64,000 nucleotides of DNA from positions 3,758,501-3,822,500 of the forward strand of contig JAWHQI010000228.1 of the NCBI GenBank assembly GCA_033032865.1, given 5' to 3'. Position numbers and translations under genes: made by a program. Numbering within the stretch: position 1 is the stretch's first letter; each line of letters begins with the position of its first letter. This document shows positions 1 to 10,948 of this stretch, piece after piece. A model generated the notes under the pieces. It searched no databases. It was not told the origin of the DNA and was given only the letters and a program-made list of their open reading frames with translations. Origin of the DNA: Dactylorhiza incarnata. Lineage: Eukaryota; Streptophyta; Magnoliopsida; Asparagales; Orchidaceae.

Positions 1-2
1 CT

Positions 3-897
3 ACATTGCAAACTGGTAAGGTGAAGATTACCAGACCATTTGAATTTCTCTTATTGCCCACAGTTCGACCTGAATCTCCAAAGAGAAAATGTGAGATCGT
101 TGTCATTGAAACTGACGACATTCTTGTTAGTAACGCTGAATTATAGAGGAGAAGAAAAGAAGGAGAGAGTCACAAAAGAAGGAATTGGAAAGAATGGATC
201 TTGAGCGCTTAAGATGGTCAGATCGCCTCTTGTTGACCGCAGAACCCGCGGTCATAACGGATATTGAAAACATTTTAAATGACTGCGGTCTCAATTTCTT
301 TTCAAGTACTCTTTCTGTGTGACCACCTTTCTTTTTTGAATTTTTGACTGTTGAGCTAATCTTGAAGTTTTCCCAATCGCAGATGATGAGGTCGAGGAAG
401 GGGAGCTTCCGCCGTAGAAGATCGTGATCCCTGACCAACTTACCAATATCCTTATCCCAATTTTTGAGGATGTTTGGTCTATGTTGGTTTGGGAGCGATC
501 TTATCATGATCAGATCCACGGTCTTGAAGAGAAACTCCGCACAGCTCGCGAGGATAGCGGTCTGAAGATTGAGGAGCTCAGTCGAGCGCTTCTAAAATCG
601 GAAAAAGACGCCGAATATTACAGAGGAAAAGCAGCTGTTCTTTCTTCCGAGGTCGCTAAGCTGAGAGGAGGACCTGCGAGAATGTCGATGAGGCCAGGGA
701 CATCTAGCGATCATCAAGAAACGAGACTGTGCTCAGAGATTATAGTTATCCCCATGGAGCAAGTCGACAAGGAGATGTCTAAAATTCATCAGGCTGCAAT
801 GTCTGCTAATCAGAACCTTGCAGCGGTCTTGTCCATTGTTAATGAGATGCAGGACGTTGCGGCTTTCGTGGGGAGGAAACGACCTCTGAAGAAATGA
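3..897 (+). pseudogene. X1: 3' part of a coiled-coil transposon-associated gene (broken)
   Basis: An open frame enters from the left edge and stops at 146. A second frame is open from about 151 to 320 (charged, Lys/Arg/Glu-rich, then a segment ending near NILNDCGLNFF). A probable intron follows, ending at a pyrimidine-rich CAG at 380-382. The last exon, 383-897, is open except for one TAG near 416. It encodes an acidic start (DDEVEEGELPP), a long heptad-like coiled coil at about 440-660 (many Glu, Lys and Leu) and a tail ending RKRPLKK. Splicing is inferred from reading frames and the acceptor; the donor is weak. The neighbour X2 has a similar acidic stretch near its truncated end, so X1 may show the C-terminus that X2 has lost. 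I infer a transposon-borne or transposon-captured gene and cannot assign a biochemical function. Confidence 0.5.
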
Positions 898-1259
898 ATA
901 TTTAAGTGTTTATTTTTATGCGGTCTTGTAATATAACCTTTGGACAATTATTGTGTAATATGTTTAATTTCCGCTGCTTGCGATCTCTGCTCTGCTGTGA
1001 TGACTTTTATTATTATGCGCTGCATATTTATATCATGTGACCTGAAGTGCTGTGATCTCTTTTAATTGAGATCGAAAGAATATCTGCCATCTTAACTCTT
1101 ATGCAGGTTTCGGCGGTCTGGGCCATTTTACTGGGCGGTCTCGAGAGGAGTAATCATGACAAAATTATCCCTTGCTCTAAATAAATAGCCGCCTCCAAGA
1201 ATTCTTATTTTATATTTTTTGCATGTGCCCTAAGCTCCGGTCACATCGATCTCTAATAA
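898..1259 (+). promoter_or_regulatory. Spacer and probable promoter of X2
   Basis: Non-coding interval between X1 and X2. It holds a TATA-like TAAATAAATA at 1178-1187, about 75 bp ahead of the first plausible ATG (1260), and three copies of the heptamer GCGGTCT (near 920, 1113 and 1136). Promoter activity is inferred only. Confidence 0.35.
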
Positions 1260-1940
1260 TGGTATCTGCGCGAGCCTACTCTGCTGATGTTTTCTGCTAG
1301 CTGATCACAAGCCGTGCCATCTTTCCAAAGATGAATATGTCAACTTTCTGGAAAAGTATATGATCCAAACTCGAATAGTCGTTAGACCGCCAAAGGAGGA
1401 TGAAGGGTTGAGTTTTGGAGAAGAAAATAAGTTCATTATTCACATCGATCACTTTGATCATGGGTTGAGAATCCGTCTTCCTTGGGAGATCCTGGAGATA
1501 ATGGACTATTATGGATTTGTGCTCGCCCAACTGCCACCGAAATCGATCGGTCTCATCAACGTCTTCATCAATTACATGAGGTCAGAAAGGGTAAAATTCA
1601 CAATGACACTTTTCCGAGCGACCTTCACTGCAAAAGTCCTAAAAGAGAGCATGAATAAAAGAAGAGTTCAAAGGATTAGTATATTTTTCTACTGAAGGAA
1701 TCAAGGTCTTAAATCTTCCTAACAAGGTCTCTTTCTGGACGGAGAGGTTCCTTGTATTCGAAGGCGATCTACGCGGTCTAAAAAGCAGACCTTCAATGCG
1801 GCCTGAAAGCACTTTCAGAAAAGAAAAGTCGATCTCAAAGGAGGAGCTCAAGATCTTGGAATTTCTGGCGAGGAAGAGGCTAGATCATATCCATTACTTA
1901 GCGATATGGCCTGAGGTCACTGAAGTCACTCCAGAGGAAA

Positions 1941-2009
1941 GTGAGTATCTTTCAGTGGTCTTCGTCATTTCCTTCGTATTTTTATTTTTACTAATTCTTA
2001 CGCTTTCAG
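1941..2009 (+). other. Intron 1 of X2
   Basis: GT at 1941 (AAA/GTGAGT) and AG at 2008-2009 after a T-rich tract. At 69 bp it is a multiple of three and free of stops, so reading through it creates a false hydrophobic segment. Confidence 0.6.
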
Positions 2010-2451
2010 CTTCCTTCACGGTCCTGACAAAAGATCCAATATCTCCAGCAGAAGATGTGCTTACTCAGAGAGAAAAAAGATTAAAGAGGGAGGGAGACCG
2101 CGAGACCGCGGAGACCGACAATACTACTGGGACCGCTGCCGAGCCGTTCCCTCTTCATGGCTTTATGAGAAGCCAAAAAATATAAAAGGCAAGCCCCTTC
2201 TTAAATGGGGTGCTAAGGGAAAGACCGCGAGGGTCTCAACCGATCTCCCTCTTTGGAGCGGAAAATTGACTCGACACGCTACTGCGGGCACCACGGCCCT
2301 ATATGGGAAAAAGAACACCGCTGAGGTATACGACATCGAGACCAACATGCTCCCGGGCATCTGTGCTCAAGCAGCTGTCAGGAGCACGATCTTACATCAC
2401 CATATGGGGCGGTCTCTTCGGGGCGTCTTAAAGGAGGTCGAAGTACTGCAG

Positions 2452-2524
2452 GTAAGGTAATCTTATCGGGCATTTTTCAAAGTTTTTATTATGATCACGC
2501 GGTCTGATTGTTCCCTTTTTGCAG
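2452..2524 (+). other. Intron 2 of X2
   Basis: Donor GCAG/GTAAGG at 2452 and acceptor TTTTTGCAG ending at 2524. It is 73 bp, pyrimidine-rich at the 3' end, and carries a GCGGTCT heptamer near 2499. Confidence 0.65.
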
Positions 2525-2759
2525 CGAGCAAGAGAGATGGCTTACGATCTTCAAAACCCTGAATTCCAAAAAGTGATGATGCAACACATAAGGGAGACCA
2601 CCGAGCAAGTAATTGCTGAGCTTCGTACTCGCGGTGATCTCACCGAAGAGTTCAAAGATACTACTTTGCCGCTCTTTTCCCTGAGGCGGAAAGAAGAATT
2701 GTTGCACAGTCAGTGACCGCTGAGGAGACCGCTGATGATGGGGAAGAGGATGTCGAGAT

Positions 2760-3167
2760 TGTTGGATCTTGAGGCGCCCTTAAAGGGGGGGGGGGTGAAT
2801 AAGGGTTTTAAAAACTTTAAACTTTAATAGAAAACTTTTGATATTTTATTTGAATAAGAGTGAATATAAAACAAAGAGTAGCAAATCAATTTTATTAAAT
2901 AGAAAAAGACATGACTATCATTAATAAACTTGATTACAAAATTTGATTTCTATGTCCCTAGAAATCGAGGCGACTAATATGAAAACTCTTTTTGTTTTCT
3001 ATACCGACTCGTATCCCCACGAACCGGTTGGCTTTAGCCGATCTCTCCCCAGATACGACCTCAAGCCGCTCTAGCCAATCTATCACCAGAAAGGCCTCGA
3101 GCACCCCCTAGATATACTCCCTAGACCCAGTCACCAACACGAGGCAAATTTCTCCCTAAGTCCTACC
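2760..3167 (-). mobile_element. D-family LTR fragment, inverted (left piece)
   Basis: This is the reverse complement of the 3' part of the D LTR seen at 20928-22101. It begins TGTTGGATCTTGAGGCGCCC, which mirrors the D LTR end. It continues without a break in homology on the other side of solo LTR B2 (4407-4428). It truncates X2. No TSD could be found for it. A G-run (2785-2794) lies where the D LTR has a shorter run. Confidence 0.8.
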
Positions 3168-4406
3168 TGTTAAAATTTTTGATTGGACCGTTTAGGAGTA
3201 AGCAGGAGTTGTATCAACAAGAGTTATAGCCAAACAACCACAATGCCAAATCAGCAACACAAGATATCTTTATTGAAATAGAACTGCTTTACAATGCGAG
3301 GTATACATGGCGAGACATGATTCATCAGAATCACGGAGACGAGAAGAACAAGACACACCAAAAAGGTAAAGCTGGCGGCTAGACAAGCTCAGACCGCACA
3401 AGCCGCACCACTCAAGAACTCGCCCGGCTTGCCCTGAGATCGCACGAACAGAAACCGGACAGACTGCCAGCACTGCAAGACCGCACCTCAGACCGCACAA
3501 ACTGAAGCTTATTGGAACAAAGAACTGAAGCTGTCGCCAGACCGCAACTCATACCGCATAACCGCTGAAGGTCGCCTGATCCTTGAGTCCACTGCGAACA
3601 GCACAAGAACACAATAACCCAGTTCGCTGACAGACCGCAGACGAACTGTTTATTCGAGCCACCGGATATCACCAAGGAAGGAGACTGCACCCTGCTGACC
3701 GCAAACCTGCGAACACAACAAAGGTTAACTCGCAACCAAGTCGCGCGAACTAAAACTTGAGACCGCAAGAAACAATCCGGGCTCTGGTTCTTACAGTTCT
3801 CGTTAGGAATGACGGGCCATGCACCCCTATTTATAGGCGGGTGGACGGATGTCGTCACCGCACAAACCGGGATACAGTCACCATCCATCAGATCGCGAAC
3901 GGTCTCAAAAGACAGACCGCGCGAACAGACCTCTTGTTCGATCACCCGACCAAGATGCAAATCAGCAGACAAGATCGCGCACAGGCCGTGCGGACACGAG
4001 ACCGCGCACAAATCGTGCGGTCACAACAACGCTCCTTCCTTAGAACACCAGGAGCAAGCTAGAACCATCTGGCCGACTTCAACCAAGTCGCCAGATCGCG
4101 AAGATAGACCGCCCGGGTAGACGGCCATATAGGAACAACCCGCCCGGTCTTCCAATAAGGGGGCCAAGCAAACCAGTAGATCTACTCCGGAATAACCCAC
4201 ATCTACCAAGAACAGACCGCCCATAATAAGACCGGAAACAACCCGCAACAGGTCGCCAACGACCAAACCCAAGAAGCAAGCTTGCCGATCTCACCAGATC
4301 GCCAGAACCAAACCGCCAGAGCACCAGCGCAGACCGCGTGGTCTCTGCGGTCTCCAGCCTTCAGACCGGCCGGACTCCCTTCCACTTCACTTCAACAATT
4401 TCAACA
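3168..4406 (-). mobile_element. Solo LTR of copia family B (B2)
   Basis: The 1239-bp sequence is the reverse complement of the B LTR (compare 32128-33286). It starts TGTTAAAATTTTTGATTGG and ends CAATTTCAACA. It is flanked by a perfect 5-bp TSD, CTACC, at 3163-3167 and 4407-4411, with no internal element sequence between. That is the expected product of LTR-LTR recombination after insertion into the inverted D LTR. It is rich in AGACCGC/GCGGTCT heptamers. Open frames on both strands inside it are by-products of its GC-rich composition. Confidence 0.92.
3828..3835 (-). promoter_or_regulatory. TATA box of B2 LTR
   Basis: TATTTATA on the plus strand, i.e. CTATAAATAGGGG on the minus strand, at the same LTR position as the TATA boxes of B1 and B3. 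Confidence 0.6.
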
Positions 4407-4428
4407 CTACCCAGACCCAGTCGCCAAC
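4407..4428 (-). mobile_element. D-family LTR fragment, inverted (right piece)
   Basis: The first 5 bp are the right TSD of B2. The remainder continues the inverted D LTR (CAGACCCAGTCGCCAAC) and stops abruptly where forward D LTR sequence begins. Confidence 0.7.
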
Positions 4429-5210
4429 TATACTGGGTCAACGCCAGGCGTAAGCCTTACCGCCGACGTTAGCTTCCAGTCCTATAAATAGTTGGAATTC
4501 ATCTTCTTCATTAACCAATACCAAGGATCCCTATTCCAGCACTCTGAATTATTTGTGAGGGCCGTATTTCCAGACCACACAGGATCTCCCACTCAATTTC
4601 AAAAGGAGGAATAAAAGGAAGCTTGGATCAACACGCTAACTCAATGCGAAGAACGCACGCTTGGAGTTCAATGATCTTACGCGACACTTCATCATCTCCT
4701 TCAGATTAGCTCATAGGGAGCTTTCATATTTGTCTTTTGTCTTTTATCTTTGTAATCGGTTCATAAATTCGCCTCGTGTTGGCGACTAGGTCTGGGTGGG
4801 ACTTAGGGAGGAATTCGCCTCGTGTTGGAGACTTGGTCTAGGGAGTAGATTTAGGTGGTGCTCGAGGCCTTTCTGGGGATAGAAGGGCTAGAGCAGCTTG
4901 AGGCCGTATCTGGGGAGAGATCGGCTAAAGCAAACTGGTTCTTGGTGAGAAGAGTCGGTATAGAAAACAAAAAGAGTATTTCATATTTCGCCTTGGATTT
5001 CCAGCGTCATAGAAATCAATTTTTGTAATCAATTTTATAATGATAATCATGTCTTTTCTTGTTTAATAAAATTGATTTCATTTCTAATTTCTATCTCTTT
5101 ACTTTTGATTCAATCTACTTCTTATAAAATCACAAACGTTTTCTATAAAAGATTAAAGTTTTCTAAATCCCTTATTCACACCCCCTCTAAGGGCGCCTGA
5201 AGATCCAACA
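4429..5210 (+). mobile_element. Element D, 5' LTR, truncated at its start
   Basis: It matches 21322-22101 of the 3' D LTR, beginning inside the LTR at TATACTGGGTCAACGCC and ending AGATCCAACA. About 390 bp of the LTR start are missing, replaced by the inverted fragment. The end carries the ATTCAC-C-rich signature also seen in the C and F LTRs. It is followed two bases later by the primer-binding site. Confidence 0.9.
4483..4490 (+). promoter_or_regulatory. TATA box of D 5' LTR
   Basis: CCTATAAATAG at the same place as in the 3' LTR (21373-21380). Confidence 0.6.
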
Positions 5211-5212
5211 AG

Positions 5213-5223
5213 TGGTATCAGAG
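5213..5223 (+). other. Primer-binding site of D (initiator tRNA-Met type)
   Basis: TGGTATCAGAG two bases after the LTR end; this is the usual copia PBS. Confidence 0.85.
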
Positions 5224-5256
5224 ATAGGTTATTCCAATACGTTATAACAACCAGGA

Positions 5257-6778
5257 ATAATTGCATCTCTTGATCATGATCTTGCTTCTACTAGTGGTGA
5301 AAAATTTAATATAAATGAAAAATTATTATCACAACCATTATTTATGGGCAAAAATTATAATGGGTAGAAAATATTATTGAAATTTTTTCTTAAATCTTTA
5401 GATGAAGAAGTTTGGAATATTACTTTTGAAAAGCCACATAGCGTAATAACTAAAAAAGAAACTGTTTTAACTGCAAAATCTATAAATAGTCTATTTTTTG
5501 CGTTAGATCAAAATATTTTCAAACTTATTTATTATTTACCTACCGATATGAAATTTAGAATTTTCTTGAAATAACTTATGATTCTCCTTCTGTAGGTATG
5601 GAACAATCACAAGAACCCGAGAATATGCAAGCCTGCACAAGTATTCAAGAAAGCTTCTCACATGATTGATCCATGGAATGCACATCAAGCGGAAGGGATG
5701 ATGACAACACATTATTGGAAGAGTAACATGAAGATGTCAAAGGAACTTTATGTTCAAACCTTTCCTCATCCAAAAGCATAGTAAGGAAATCAAATTCCCT
5801 TGTTGTTTGCAATTCTATTTCTACATTACAATTGCTACAAATTACAAAGCGCAAAATTAAGAAATTGAAAAATGCGAATTGCAAATTGCGCTTAGAAAAT
5901 AAAAGTTTAAAAGCAAAAGTTAAAGTAGAATCAAATTCTGATTTATCTATTTATACCTATGTCTCTTCAATTGAAAATATAAATCCTTGTTTTGATTATA
6001 ATGATACTAAAGAAAAATTCAAGGAACTTGAAAAGGAACTTATTTTTGTAAAAGAACATAATGAAAATTTAACTTTAGAAAATTCATCTTTGATAAGTGA
6101 TAGTGTTATGTGCCAAAATTATAAAATTGAAATCAAGGAGGTGGACGAAACATTTGAGGAATTTAGAAATAACTATCAAACTCATATTGACTATATTGTT
6201 GTCACTCTTAAAAATAGCACAATAGCTTATAATAAAGCTAGCCATAATCCTAAGATCAAGAATGATGAATTAAAATAAAAAATCAACTTGCTTATGAAAA
6301 TTATGAATAAAAATTAACAACACACAAATTCACAATATCATGCAAACAAGTTGAACATGAATATCTTAAATAAGCCTAATAATGGGAGTAAGAAACACAA
6401 AGTTTTTGTAAATCAAAAACCAAATCACCATTATTTACAAAATCATGTTTCTCCCAACTTGAAATTATAATTACACAAATTTCCTATGAATAATACTTTC
6501 AATAATCATTACAAATATAATCTTCAAAATAAAGATAATCATAATGGAAATGTGATGTATATGAATAATATTTTAACCAAGGTTTGAATGGAGGCCCAAA
6601 GCTAAAAATGAAATATTATCTTCACATGAAAGGACCCATTCATCACTATCACCCCATAAACCAACACGTTATATTTGGGTACCCAAAGGAACCACCACAC
6701 CTGGTCCCCTTTGGATACCTAAATCACTTATTCATTAGGTATCACGAATTGCATGAAGTAGAAACAAATAAAAAATGA
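5257..6778 (+). pseudogene. gag: Element D gag remnants
   Basis: Three gag pieces lie in order. At about 5257-5575 is a copia capsid N-terminus (LLSQPLFMGKNYN, a TAG, then FFLKSLDEEVWNITFEKP). At about 5580-6278 is a Lys/Glu/Asn-rich coiled-coil tail, open from 5832. Its end (VDETFEEFRNNYQTHIDYIV) is clearly homologous to the element C2 gag near 57650. Around 6625-6750, in another frame, is RYIWVPKGTTTPGPLWIPK, the short Trp-Val-Pro-Lys motif often found just before copia protease. Several stops and frameshifts separate the pieces. The zinc knuckle and the middle of gag are missing. The match to C2 and the extra-long tail place D in a Sirevirus-like group. No protease, integrase or RT follows. 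Confidence 0.7.
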
Positions 6779-9395
6779 ATTTCATCACTCTACTTCATGA
6801 TATTCTTACCTTTCTTTTTCTGTTTTTTTGTTGTTTTTATTGAACCAACAAGTTATGGTCACTCTATATAACTTGTGATATGACTTTTCTCACTTTAAGC
6901 AATAAATTCATAAATGAATCAAATTGGATGAAATTGAATATAAGTCATATCATTTCTCAAGTGACCTATCTATCCTTTTTATCTTCCCTAATTAATTGCT
7001 ATTAAATATCTTATATTATCCATATAAATCAATTTCTAAAAATGTTATGAGATATTTATCTAAGTAAATAAAATCATCAACTTCACTTTTTCTCTTTCAG
7101 AAATTTTGAGTCTATAAATTTTAAATTGTTTGGGTTGCAACCAATAACACATAAATATCTTGAGAAAGGGAGATTTGGGATATCACTCCATCATATCTTC
7201 TAGTATCGATGCGAACCCCTCATAGGGTAGACCTCGGGAAGTCCAAGATCCACTGTAATTACTAAGTCCAACTAAAGTCTAGCAAAGTTCAAATTGATTA
7301 TAGAACCATGCGTACTCTTGCAATGACCGAAAAAGAAAACTATCATTATCTTGAACTTCCAGAAAAATAATATTAGTCTTTGGTAACTTTTTCTAAAAAT
7401 AAAAAAAAATAAAAAAAAATATATGCGAGATTTCGACACAACTTCAAACGATCATAACTTTTGATCCGCTTATCAGAATTTTGCCCACAATAGCTTTTCA
7501 GAATGAGTTCGAGAAGATATATGCAATGGCAAACCAGCTTGCTCGTTTGAGTTCTTTTTGACCCTCAAAATTGCCAAAATTCAACTCTGTTTAGAAGTTA
7601 TCTCAATTTTTTCCGGCATTTTTTGTGGCTACGGATTTTATGTCACAGGCTCTTGTGTCCCCTTCCAACTCATTATATGCTTGTAATATTTACATAATAT
7701 TGCACCTTGTTATCATAACCTTTCATCTAGCATCATCACTTACTATTAGTAGAAATCAATGACTATGCTAGTTATACCATGGGATGTTATGTTAAAGAAA
7801 AATAGAACAATGAAATTTGAAAGTCAAGAAAATTATATATATGTCTTGGTGAATGTTCAAAAATTCAAAGAGAAAATTTACCAAAAAAACCTTTCAAAAT
7901 AACCAAAAAATATTCTCTCAATACTTTCATCGTTCACTTTACAATCTTTCTCTTTAATAAGTTGAAATGGATGAATATGAATTGTTTTATTTTAAATACT
8001 TACATCATTATGAATAGAAATTATGAGTACCTAAATTTCTATGTGTTTAAACTAATGATTGCTCATAATAATCATGCAAAATCAAAAGATCTTTTAATTC
8101 AAATTTGAAACATAACTACAAAAGATCCTTTGCTTCCAATATATGGTATGATCATGATAATATGAATGAAATAAGTTTTGTGTGTGCATGTATCTCACCT
8201 ATATGAAAACCCTAGAATCATCTTTATACTAATAAGAGCAAATCAAATAGAATCATCACTTTATTCTAGGTCTAAAAATTGAAATACTATTTTTGAATAC
8301 ATGCAACATTAACTCTATTAATCTTATGGCGTAACATTGCTCGCAAACTCATCTTTCTAGCATTATCATCTAATAAATATTATTCATGCTAGTTATCTCA
8401 TATTGCCACAATGAATTAAGTTTAAAAAAAGGGGTAGAAAAATTGAAAGATAAAATAATTATGTTTCCATTGGACAAAATGCTTAGGATGTCCATGATCA
8501 TTCACCCACATTATGTGTCTCAAAATAGCGAGGGCATATGATTGTATGCATTAGATGACCTAACCTCTAAGTCATGTCTTGTCCTTAACCGGGGAGGGTT
8601 CAAGTGGGGCCTTGCGAGGCATTTGGGGGAAAGAGTGCTAGGTTGAGTGTTATATAGCGTGTGCATATGGGATTAACACCCCAACCTACGGCATGTGTGT
8701 AGCTCCTCATGCCCATCCGTCACTTAGTACGGGGCTAATGTGTATGCATATAGTTAGGATATTATAATCTAGGACATACCTATATCATATGGTTTGCATG
8801 CACTCTTTATGATTATACTCTTAATGCAGTCTTGAGTTGATTGAACATGCTTCTCTTGTGTTTTGCATATTTTATCATTTTTGAGCTTTAATGATATTGC
8901 AAAATACAAATATTAGAAAATCAAATAAAAATATAAAAACCTTTTTTAAACAAATAAAACATGCTTAATGAGCCTTCAAATCATCTCCAATTTCTCTGAA
9001 ATTTCTACACTGAGAAGGTTAATATACATACTCCCTATTCCAAAGAATGTTTTTTCAAAAATCTCAAAAAATGGTTTTCTGATTGGGCGTTGAGTAGTTA
9101 ACGCCAGACGTTAGCTCCTTTTGCCAAATTGAAATTATAATTTCTCTATACTATTTCTGGTATTTTTATAATGATTTTTCCCTGTTTTGTTTCTCAGTTC
9201 TGAAATTATTTTGTTATTAATTTGGTTGTTTTTTCCAAAATACAAAAAAAATTCAAATAATTCAAAATGATTAAAAATATGTTTTTGTTATTTGTTATGT
9301 TTTAAATATTTACAAAATTATGGTTTGGCTATATGATTTTACATGAGCAAACTTCTTAGTTAGTTTGTCTCAAATGGTCAAAATTGATTAGGCAT
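6779..9395 (+). mobile_element. Element D internal region, non-coding
   Basis: AT-rich, with no frame I can relate to pol. It contains one copy of the D palindrome motif (TTAACG-N5-CGTTAGC near 9099). The last five bases (GGCAT, 9391-9395) are the left TSD of E. I infer that D lost pol by deletion. Confidence 0.5.
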
Positions 9396-10948
9396 TGATG
9401 CGCTAAATTCGGCACTGCTAATTAGCAGGCACGGAATGCGATACGACGGCAGTTCACCGGTCGCTCAAGTAATAAAAATGGGAAGTTATCCCCAAGTATC
9501 GATCTCTCAAGGAATGCAGGATGTGGTGATAAGAAAATAGAGTGAGGCGATTGTTATGACGAGTGAAAGAAAGTAAAAAAACAAGGGCTATGTGATGGGT
9601 GATCTAGACTATTGCAGAAATAAGAGATGCGGGTCAAAACTCCGCTTCGCAAGGCGAGATGGATGCAACGACCGCGATGCCGTGCTTTGGAAGGCGCGTG
9701 GGCGGAAAGTAACTGTGATGATTGAGGGTCGCACACATCTCTTCGCAAAGTGGGGGTGAGTGCAGCGGCCGCGATGCCGTGCTTCGGTATGTGGGTGAAA
9801 TGGCTACAATGCGGGGTTTTGATGAGGGTCGAAAGCACCTCTTCACTCTCACCTCTAGCTTTTGCTAGAGTGAGCTAGCTAGAACGTGTGTGTGGAAGTG
9901 GAGTGGAGTGGGTGTAAGAGGACGCAACACAGAGCAATACAAAGGAGATTATGTAAACACCAAATAATTCATTCATAGACAAACAAATCATTCAAGTTAA
10001 TTACACAAATATTCATCTAGTTATACATGATAAGTTAAGAGAAAACCACTCAAGAAGGAGAGCCGTCGGTCACGGCTGGAATCTCGAGTTGTCAATCCGC
10101 TTCCGAACTCGGTCGAGGGGTGCTTCCGGTGCCGGAGATCTGTCACTTTCTCCGGTGATCTTCCACTTTCTCCGCAACAACTAGAAGAACACTCGCTAGG
10201 AAAGCTTTGCTGACGGCCGGAAGGGCTCCCCGATGGTAGAGAAACAACTCTTGGTCGACGGAGGAGTCTCCCGGATGATCGGAATGGAATGGGGATGAAG
10301 ATGGGATGGAAATCGCCCAAAAACGGCGGAAGAATCACGCCCCCGTCTGTCTCTCTGACCTAAAATCGCGAGAGGGGCTATAAATAGGCGCTGGAATAAA
10401 CAGTGCGCACGGCCAGTGACGCACGATCAGGTGATCGTGCGCACAGAAAGCTGGTGATCGTGCGCACTGTGCCCGAAATCCTATAAAACAAACTGCAGAA
10501 AAATATAAAGCGCACGACCGTGCGCACGATCGTGCGTAGCAAACGCACGACCAGAATCAGAAGCTGTTTTTGGGCAGCAGATGACTGCGCACGACCAGAG
10601 GCGCACGATCAACTGATCGTGCGTGAAGGAAACACACGATTAGTGGCATTTCAGGCAGAAATTTCCCCTAAACAAGCTCCGAACGACGCAGGACCCATGA
10701 ACCTGCATGAAAACTCAAACATACCCGCTGGGGCATAGAAACAAAGCTCCCCAGCGACATAAAATATGCACCAAAAATAATAAAAGGGGAGCATCCAAGA
10801 TAACACACAGAATAAGGCTTTGGAAGGTATTATCTACGCAATTGAACTACTAATCTAATATGAGCGATAATCCACCTAATATGCAGTACCTATGCATGAT
10901 AATAAGCCTAAATGAGTCCTAAAACATGTATATAATGGAGACTCATCA
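9396..10948 (-). repeat. E LTR-a (3' LTR in element orientation)
   Basis: 1553 bp, plus-strand TGATGCGCTAAATTCGGC to ACTCATCA. Around 10420-10640 it contains a cluster of GCACGATCA/TGATCGTGC arms forming short-loop palindromes. A TATAAATA at 10379-10386 reads on the plus strand, opposite to the element; it also reads TATTTATA on the minus strand. Confidence 0.9.

Larger units (their letters stand above)
1260..2759 (+). pseudogene. X2: 'putative gypsy type transposon' domain gene with two introns (broken)
   Basis: The likely start is ATG 1260. A frameshift near 1290 leads into an open frame (about 1288-1660). That frame contains HFDHGLRIRLPWEILEIMDY followed by a YGFVLAQLPP motif, which resembles the plant 'putative gypsy type transposon' domain (Pfam PF04195, my recognition). 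After a second frameshift the frame runs 1664-1940 (FWTERFLVFEGD, then a Lys/Glu-rich stretch). Intron 1 is 1941-2009 (GTGAGT...TTTCAG, 69 bp). Exon 2 has a one-base slip in an A-run near 2175. Intron 2 is 2452-2524 (GTAAGG...TTGCAG, 73 bp). The last exon begins RAREMAYDLQNPEFQK and becomes acidic before an inverted D LTR cuts it off at 2760. Both splice pairs are good plant consensus. In some Ty3/gypsy elements such domains sit in extra ORFs; whether X2 is one of those or a captured host gene is open. Confidence 0.55.

Noticed and set aside
1920..2030. Hydrophobic transmembrane-like segment in X2
   Set aside because: It is translated from intron 1 (1941-2009), which is T-rich, a multiple of three and stop-free, with good splice sites.
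3270..4324. Several Cys/Gly-rich frames around the B2 solo LTR
   Set aside because: They lie wholly inside an LTR, on both strands, and recur as different broken frames in the B1 and B3 LTRs.
9396..10948. Hammerhead ribozyme (retrozyme) in the E LTR, suggested by the TGATGAGTC start
   Set aside because: I could not find the matching GAAA core and stem arrangement; LTR and element size are also unlike retrozymes.
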